Part shown: positions 59,223 to 64,000 of the stretch, in pieces | Numbering within the stretch: the first letter of the stretch is position 1 | Layout: each line of letters begins with the position of its first letter | DNA from: Phenylobacterium sp. | Lineage (GTDB): Bacteria; Pseudomonadota; Alphaproteobacteria; Caulobacterales; Caulobacteraceae | Assembly: GCF_004297125.1 (NCBI RefSeq) | Contig: NZ_SCVD01000028.1 | Coordinates: forward strand, 1-64,000 | Length of the DNA: 64,000 nucleotides | Direction of reading: 5' to 3' | Translations under genes and position numbers: made by a program | Notes under the pieces: generated by a model | Told to the model about the DNA's origin: nothing | What the model saw: the letters and a program-made list of their open reading frames with translations, nothing else | Databases searched by the model: none

Positions 59223-59558
59223 TCAGCGCATCACACGCGCCGCCTTGCCGACGAGGAAGACGGATGCGACGTCGGCGCCGGCCAGTATCTCCCGGCCTTG
59301 GGCTCGGCCCCGCGGCTGCGCCGCCTTCATGCCGCCGGACAGGTCGAGACCGTCGTAAAAGTAGCCGACCTCGACACCGAGCGCCCGGGCCAGGCGCGCG
59401 ATCATGCCGGCCGACATCTTGTTGGTGGCCGTCTCGTATTTCTGAATCTGCTGAAACCGAACTCCGCAGCATGCCCCGAGCTGCTGCTGCGTGAGACCCA
59501 GAAGGCGCCGCCGACGGCGCACGCGGCGCCCCAGTTGCAGGTCGATGTCGTCACACAT
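59223..59558 (-). CDS. XRE-family helix-turn-helix regulator
   Basis: A 111-aa regulator. HTH: RRRLLGLTQQQLGACCGVRFQQIQKYETATNKMSAGMIARLARALGVEVGYFYDGL, typical of the alphaproteobacterial XRE group. The C-terminal tail (GREILAGADVASVFLVGKAARVMR) is short. I start at ATG 59558; GTG 59567 is possible. It lies at the right edge of the stress island, but does not look like the regulator of the FNR-type boxes because XRE sites differ. About 230 bases upstream (59559-59792) contain only a GACCGCGAC-type short repeat (near 59587) and a half-match to the box. Confidence 0.82.
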   Translation of the reverse strand: MCDDIDLQLGRRVRRRRRLLGLTQQQLGACCGVRFQQIQKYETATNKMSAGMIARLARALGVEVGYFYDGLDLSGGMKAAQPRGRAQGREILAGADVASVFLVGKAARVMR

Positions 59559-59792
59559 GGCGCTCACGCATTTCGCACGCGGGGACCGCGACCGGGACCG
59601 CGACGGACCGCACAGCAAGGACAACGAACATAACTCAACGGCTCCGCCAGGAGCTTCAGTAGGGCGCGGCGCGATCCGGCGTCCTTGATCTTGGACAAGA
59701 TGATGCGTGAATCGTCGGCTGGCGGACGCCGTCACGGCCCGCTGTGCGCGGCCTTCGCGCCAAGCTCCGCCGGGCCTGCGCCTGCTTGGGCG

Positions 59793-60992
59793 TCAGGGCG
59801 TCCGCGCCCGCACGCGGACGCCGTCCACGACCTTGTCGGAGGGGAACACCACGACGCGCTCGCCGCCGCTGAGTCCCTTGCGGATCTCGGCCTCGCGGTC
59901 GGTCATGGCGCCCACCGTGACAGGCGTCAGGCGCGCCCGGCCGTCTACGATGCGGAATACGGCCCAGCCGCCGTCGGCCCGCACTAGGGCTCCCAGGGGC
60001 GCCTTCACCGCCCGCGCTTCCTGGCGCAGGATCACACGTCCCCAGACGCGATAGCCGGGCCCGATCCGCGACCACGCGGCAGGAGACCCTTCGAACTGCA
60101 GCAGCACCAGCACCCGCTGCTCTTCGACGCCCAGGGCGGACACCTTGGTGAAGCCCTGGGGCTCCACGCGCCGGACCATCGCCGGGAGGCTCCCCTCGCC
60201 GCCCCAGTCGAACACCTCGGCCCGCATGCCCTCACGGATGCGCACGGCGTCCTGGGTCAGGAACTCCACCGCCGCCTCCAGGCCTCTCTGGTCGCCGATT
60301 TCCACCAGCGGCGCGCCCATGCTCACCGTGCGCTCGCTTTCCTGCAGGACGCGGGTGACATAGCCGGAGGCCGGGGCGACCACCGGGACGGCGCGACCGC
60401 CCTCGGCTTCCGGTCCCAAGAGGGCGAACCGGGCGGCGGCCAGCTCCGAGCGGCGCACGCCGAGTTGCGCGGCCGCTGCGCGCACCGCCGCGCGCGTCGA
60501 GCGAGCCTGGGCCTCGGCCGCGTCGAGGGCCTGACGCGCGGCGAAGCCCTGGGCGGCGAGCGTGCGCACGCGGCCCAGGTCGGCGTCGGCCTTGCCGGCC
60601 TCGGCGGCGTAGCGATCCTGATCGGCTCGGGCCGCGCCGACCGCGGATTGCGCGACCGCGACGGCCGCCTCCGCCCGGGCTCGCGACCGCGGGTCCAGGA
60701 GGTCGGCGCTCGCCGGCCGGATGCGCGCGACCACGGTCGCGCCGGCCACGACGCGGTCCCCGACATCCAGGTCGACCCGCTCGAGCCGCCCGGAGACGGG
60801 CGCCGCCACGACGTAGGCTTCGCGCACCCGCGCCGCGCCCTGGTCGGCGACGCTGTCGGCGATCGGACCCAGGCGGACGACACCGGTGTCCACCGCTACC
60901 GGACGCGGCGCCAGCAGCAGGGCCAGCATCGCCGCCACGACCACGGCGGCCAGCGCGCCAAGCCCCCACCTCGCCCATTTGACCTTGGCCAT
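59793..60992 (-). CDS. HlyD-type periplasmic adaptor
   Basis: A 399-aa membrane fusion protein. One N-terminal anchor (about 10-30), lipoyl halves (VREAYVVAAPVSGRLERVDLDVGDRV; VVAPASGYVTRVLQESERTVSMG), and a long helical hairpin rich in Ala, Arg and Glu at about 90-190. The C-terminus has the barrel motif GDRVVVFPSDKVVDGVRVR. It begins two bases after the stop of the FtsX-like permease and is the last gene of an export operon that runs rightward off the window. No outer-membrane component is within the visible part. Substrate unknown. Confidence 0.9.
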   Translation of the reverse strand: MAKVKWARWGLGALAAVVVAAMLALLLAPRPVAVDTGVVRLGPIADSVADQGAARVREAYVVAAPVSGRLERVDLDVGDRVVAGATVVARIRPASADLLDPRSRARAEAAVAVAQSAVGAARADQDRYAAEAGKADADLGRVRTLAAQGFAARQALDAAEAQARSTRAAVRAAAAQLGVRRSELAAARFALLGPEAEGGRAVPVVAPASGYVTRVLQESERTVSMGAPLVEIGDQRGLEAAVEFLTQDAVRIREGMRAEVFDWGGEGSLPAMVRRVEPQGFTKVSALGVEEQRVLVLLQFEGSPAAWSRIGPGYRVWGRVILRQEARAVKAPLGALVRADGGWAVFRIVDGRARLTPVTVGAMTDREAEIRKGLSGGERVVVFPSDKVVDGVRVRARTP

Positions 60993-60994
60993 CG

Positions 60995-63358
60995 CTAGTC
61001 CCTCGTCTTCAGCACGGCCACAAGGTCGAAGCCCCAGATGCGGCGCGCCACGAGGGCGCCGGCCACGGTCACCGCCACCAGGTAGGCGAGCAGCGAAATG
61101 CCGTAGCTCCGAGCGCTGATGACCGCCGGCAGCCGCACCTCGTCGCGCGAATAGGCCGCCACCAGCCCGTGGGCCAGCGCCTGTCCGCCGAACACGCCAA
61201 GCGGGATCGCCACCAGCGCCAGCACGGCCAGTTCGCCGGCCAGGATGTAGGCGCATTCGCCCTCGCCGAAACCCAGGACGCGCAGGGTGGCTAGGTCCCG
61301 CGCCCGCTCGGAGAGCGCGATACGGCTGGTGTTGTAGGCGACGCCGAAGGCGATGGCGCCGGCGAACCCGACATAGAAGCTGACCGTGACGCGGAACGCC
61401 TCGGCCATGGCCTGCCGCCAGCTCGCGACCGTCTCGTCGCGCGAGGAGGCGCCGACGACCTGCGGCGTCCGCTCCACCGCCCGGTAGAAGGCCGCCCGGC
61501 GGTCCGCGGCGAGCTGGAGGTGCGCGCCGCTGATCAGGTCGCCCTCGCCCATCAGCGCGTTCAGCCGCCGGCGGTCCATGTAGGCGGCGAAGCCGCTGTA
61601 GTCGCGCGCCAGGCCGGTCACCGGAAGCACGGTCGCCGGCGCGCGCCCGTCGATCACCTCGACGCGGACCTCATCGCCGGCCTCGAGTCCCAGACGGTCG
61701 GCGAGCGCCTCGCTGACCACCAGCCCCCGGCCCTTGAACGGCACGCGACGGTCGCGGGCGTCCAGCGGCCGATCGAATATCGCGTCCGGCTCGAGCCCGA
61801 CGATCCGGGTCAGCTCCTCGCGTCCATTGGCCTGCAACCGCGCGGCCACCGTGCGGACCGGCTCGGCGGCAAGCACCCCCGGCAGGCGCGACGCCTCGCT
61901 GAGCGACGCGATGCTCCGTGGCTCGGCGAAGCCGATCGCCTCGCTCCAGCGCTGGGTGCGATAGTAGGCCTGGTCCACCACCTTATCGAGGCTGTCGAAC
62001 AGGAACTGGGTGCCCACCAGCAGGGTCAGGCCGGCGGCGAGGCCCAGCGTCGCCAGCAGGCTGCGGACCGGGAAACGCTCCAGGTTGCGCACGATCACCC
62101 GCGTCGCCTGGTCGATGGCCGCCCCCCGGACCAGACGATCCAGCAGGCCGGCGCGGTAGGTGGCCGGGCGCAGGGGTTGCATGGCCACGGCAGGCGAGAG
62201 GCCCGCTGCGCGGCGTACCGCCGCCACCGAGCCCGCCACGGTCGCCGCCACCGCCACGGCGGAGGCGCCCCCGAACGCCAACCAGTGGAAGCGGACCGCC
62301 AGCACGGGGAAGCGGAAATAGTCGCGGTACTGGTCGACGATGGCGGCGGCCAGCGCGCCGCCCACCAGCCCCCCCGCGACCGCCCCCACGAGACCGATCG
62401 CGATGGCCATCCGCAGGTAGGGCCGGGCGGCCTCGCCGTCGCGGTAGCCGAAGGCCTTGAGCAGGCCGATCTGCTCGCGTTCGGCGTCCACCAGCCGAGA
62501 CACCGTCAGATGCACCAGGGCCGCGGCGATGATCAGGAAGATCGGCGGGAGGATCGAGGCGGAGGTGGAGAGCTCCTTGAGCTCGGCGGCCAGGAAGGCG
62601 TGGGAAGCCTGGTCCTCGCGCGCATAGGCCGCTCGGCCGCCATATGGCGCCAGGATCCGGTCCACATCCGCCAGCACCGCCGCCGTCGAGGCGCCTGGCG
62701 CAAGCTTCAGCGCCACGGCGTTGAACGCCCCGCTCATGCCGGCCGCGCGCTCGACCGCCGGCCGCGGCGCCCAGAGGACCGCCTGGTGGGCGTCGTCCGG
62801 CATGAACGACTCCGGCGCGGGCACGTAGACATATTCCGGCGACAGGACCGCGCCCACGACGGTGAAGGTGAAGGCCCGGCCCTGCACCACGGCGGTCAGC
62901 CGGTCGCCCAGCCGGACGCCCGCGGCGTCCATGAAGGTCTTGAGGGCGACCGCCTCGTCCGTTCGCCTCGGATCCGGCATGCGACCGCGGCTCAGGCGAA
63001 TTCGGTTCAGGGCCCGCCCCTCATCGTCCGGCAGCGAGATGAGGCGGGCCATGGCGGGGCGCGCGAGCCCCGGCACGTCCATCAATCCGGCTTCCAGGAT
63101 GCGCCCGTCCGTCGCGGTGACGCCTTCGATCCGGGCCAGCTCGCGGAGGCGGGACAGCGGCGCACGCTTGGCCTGGGCGAAGACGTCGGCGAACCGGGTG
63201 TCCTCGTAGAAGGCCGCCTGGGCCTGCGCCAGCGCCCGCTGGGCCGAGAACGACATCACCGCCACCGACACGCCGCAGGCGATCAGCAGCGCGATCGCCA
63301 TCATCTGGAACTTGAGACGCCACAGGTCGCGCACGAGCTTGCGATCGAGCGGCTTCAC
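60995..63358 (-). CDS. FtsX-like ABC transporter permease
   Basis: A 787-aa permease with two FtsX-type domains: N-terminal anchor and periplasmic domain, a first helix cluster (LSTSASILPPIFLIIAAALVHLTVSRLVDAEREQIGLLKAFGY), and a second near the C-terminus (RDLATLRVLGFGEGECAYILAGEL). This is the LolC/E-like or YknZ-like double-FtsX layout, about 800 aa. GTG start overlapping the ATPase stop (GTGA). It works with the ATPase at 63355 and the HlyD protein. The lipid, peptide or drug it moves is unknown. Confidence 0.88.
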   Translation of the reverse strand: MKPLDRKLVRDLWRLKFQMMAIALLIACGVSVAVMSFSAQRALAQAQAAFYEDTRFADVFAQAKRAPLSRLRELARIEGVTATDGRILEAGLMDVPGLARPAMARLISLPDDEGRALNRIRLSRGRMPDPRRTDEAVALKTFMDAAGVRLGDRLTAVVQGRAFTFTVVGAVLSPEYVYVPAPESFMPDDAHQAVLWAPRPAVERAAGMSGAFNAVALKLAPGASTAAVLADVDRILAPYGGRAAYAREDQASHAFLAAELKELSTSASILPPIFLIIAAALVHLTVSRLVDAEREQIGLLKAFGYRDGEAARPYLRMAIAIGLVGAVAGGLVGGALAAAIVDQYRDYFRFPVLAVRFHWLAFGGASAVAVAATVAGSVAAVRRAAGLSPAVAMQPLRPATYRAGLLDRLVRGAAIDQATRVIVRNLERFPVRSLLATLGLAAGLTLLVGTQFLFDSLDKVVDQAYYRTQRWSEAIGFAEPRSIASLSEASRLPGVLAAEPVRTVAARLQANGREELTRIVGLEPDAIFDRPLDARDRRVPFKGRGLVVSEALADRLGLEAGDEVRVEVIDGRAPATVLPVTGLARDYSGFAAYMDRRRLNALMGEGDLISGAHLQLAADRRAAFYRAVERTPQVVGASSRDETVASWRQAMAEAFRVTVSFYVGFAGAIAFGVAYNTSRIALSERARDLATLRVLGFGEGECAYILAGELAVLALVAIPLGVFGGQALAHGLVAAYSRDEVRLPAVISARSYGISLLAYLVAVTVAGALVARRIWGFDLVAVLKTRD

Positions 63359-64000
63359 CAGGTCATGTCCCGGGGCGCGAGCTTGGCGACGTTGCGCTCG
63401 ATGTCCGTGATCCGCCCGTCGCGGAACCGGATCACCCGGTCGGCCATCCCGGCGATGTCGGCGTTGTGGGACACGATCATGGTCGTCGTGCCGACGTCGC
63501 GCGCGACCTCTGAGATCGCCTCGAGCACCTGGACGCCGCTTTCGCTGTCGAGGGAGCCGGTGGGTTCGTCGCAGAACAGGAGCTGCGGCCGCTTGGCGAT
63601 CGCGCGCGCCACCGCCACGCGCTGCTGCTGGCCGCCGGAGAGCTGCGCCGGAAAGTGGTCGAACCGGTCGGCGAGCCCGACCCGCGCCAGGGCTTCTTCC
63701 GGCGTCATGGGATTGCTGGCGATCTCGGTGATCAGCGCCACGTTCTCGCGCGCGGTCAGGCTGGGCACAAGGTTGAAGAACTGGAAGATGAAGCCCACCG
63801 ATGTGCGCCGGTAACGTGTGAGCTCCACGTCGCTGGCGCGCGTCAGCTCCCGATCCTGGAACCGCGCCGATCCCGAGGTCGCCCGGTCCAGGCCGCCCAG
63901 GATGTTCAGCAGCGTCGACTTGCCCGATCCGGACGGGCCCAGCAGGACGAGGGTCTCCCCGTTGACGATCTCGAGATCGACGCCCCGAAGCGCATGCACG
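63355..64000 (-). CDS. ABC transporter ATP-binding protein (LolD/MacB type), partial
   Basis: Truncated by the window edge; the true N-terminus lies beyond 64000. Walker A GPSGSGKST, Q-loop FIFQFFNLV, signature LSGGQQQRVAVARAI, Walker B LLFCDEPTGSLD, switch His in MIVSHNADIA. Same LolD/MacB-type layout as the ATPase at 3463. The stop overlaps the permease start, implying coupling. It is one of two MacB/LolD-type ABC systems visible in the window, at opposite ends. Confidence 0.9.
   Translation of the reverse strand, partial: VHALRGVDLEIVNGETLVLLGPSGSGKSTLLNILGGLDRATSGSARFQDRELTRASDVELTRYRRTSVGFIFQFFNLVPSLTARENVALITEIASNPMTPEEALARVGLADRFDHFPAQLSGGQQQRVAVARAIAKRPQLLFCDEPTGSLDSESGVQVLEAISEVARDVGTTTMIVSHNADIAGMADRVIRFRDGRITDIERNVAKLAPRDMTW

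Noticed and set aside
59692..59710. TTGATCTTGGACAAG as another FNR/FixK box
   Set aside because: The right half is ACAA, no gene starts within 100 bases on a sensible strand, and it may be a chance hairpin.
1..64000. CRISPR array, rRNA genes, prophage module or intact insertion sequence
   Set aside because: No regularly spaced repeats, rRNA signatures, phage structural genes or complete transposases were found by reading both strands.

Overview
The window reads as chromosomal DNA of a high-GC alphaproteobacterium, most likely Caulobacteraceae (Caulobacter/Phenylobacterium-like). This is inferred from the TonB-receptor/Rieske/LigB gene style, split MacAB plus NodT-type outer-membrane lipoproteins, a cyclic beta-1,2-glucan synthase and repeated FNR/FixK-type boxes. 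No 16S or other decisive marker is present, so the genus is a guess. The genes are tightly packed with many ATGA/GTGA overlaps.

Layout. (1) 1-202: 3' end of a glutaryl-CoA dehydrogenase-like gene. (2) 725-5396: a tripartite exporter (outer-membrane lipoprotein, MacA-like adaptor, separate MacB-like ATPase and permease). (3) 5397-14338: the most interesting locus, a RiPP (ribosomally made, post-translationally modified peptide) cluster that I cannot match to a described class. It has a 72-aa precursor ending in CCSSDNW behind a near-consensus CRP-type site, a hairpin, a short LanB-like enzyme without an elimination domain, two cobalamin-type radical SAM proteins (one with an apparent C-terminal RRE), a canonical radical SAM/SPASM protein and a JmjC/cupin oxygenase. 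(4) 14339-15351: gene remnants and a tRNA-Arg(CCT). (5) 15352-29646: a catabolic block for a methoxylated or carboxylated aromatic compound (TetR, MFS, TonB receptor, three RraA-type aldolases, three Rieske oxygenases, RidA, LigB-like ring-cleaving dioxygenase, LigJ-like hydratase, acyl-CoA synthetase). Three of its promoter regions share the motif ACCANNTGGAT. (6) 29643-31419: alpha/beta hydrolase and diheme cytochrome c. (7) 31541-59558: a low-oxygen/stress island (Hsp20 x2, Usp x2, BON proteins x3, DUF2267, host-attachment protein, phosphoribosyltransferase, P-type ATPase, alcohol dehydrogenase, giant cyclic glucan synthase, M50-CBS protease, PEP synthase). Ten exact TTGA-N6-TCAA boxes and four one-mismatch variants lie before its genes. 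(8) 59793-64000: an HlyD/FtsX/ABC-ATPase export operon that runs off the right edge.

How they work together. In block 3 the precursor would be modified by the downstream overlapping genes and could be exported by the MacAB/NodT system just upstream. In block 5 the TonB receptor and MFS transporter would bring in the aromatic, Rieske enzymes would demethylate or hydroxylate it, the LigB-like enzyme would open the ring, and the LigJ-like hydratase plus RraA-type aldolases would finish in central metabolism. In block 7 one CRP/FNR-family regulator, encoded elsewhere, probably switches on about fifteen transcription units together.
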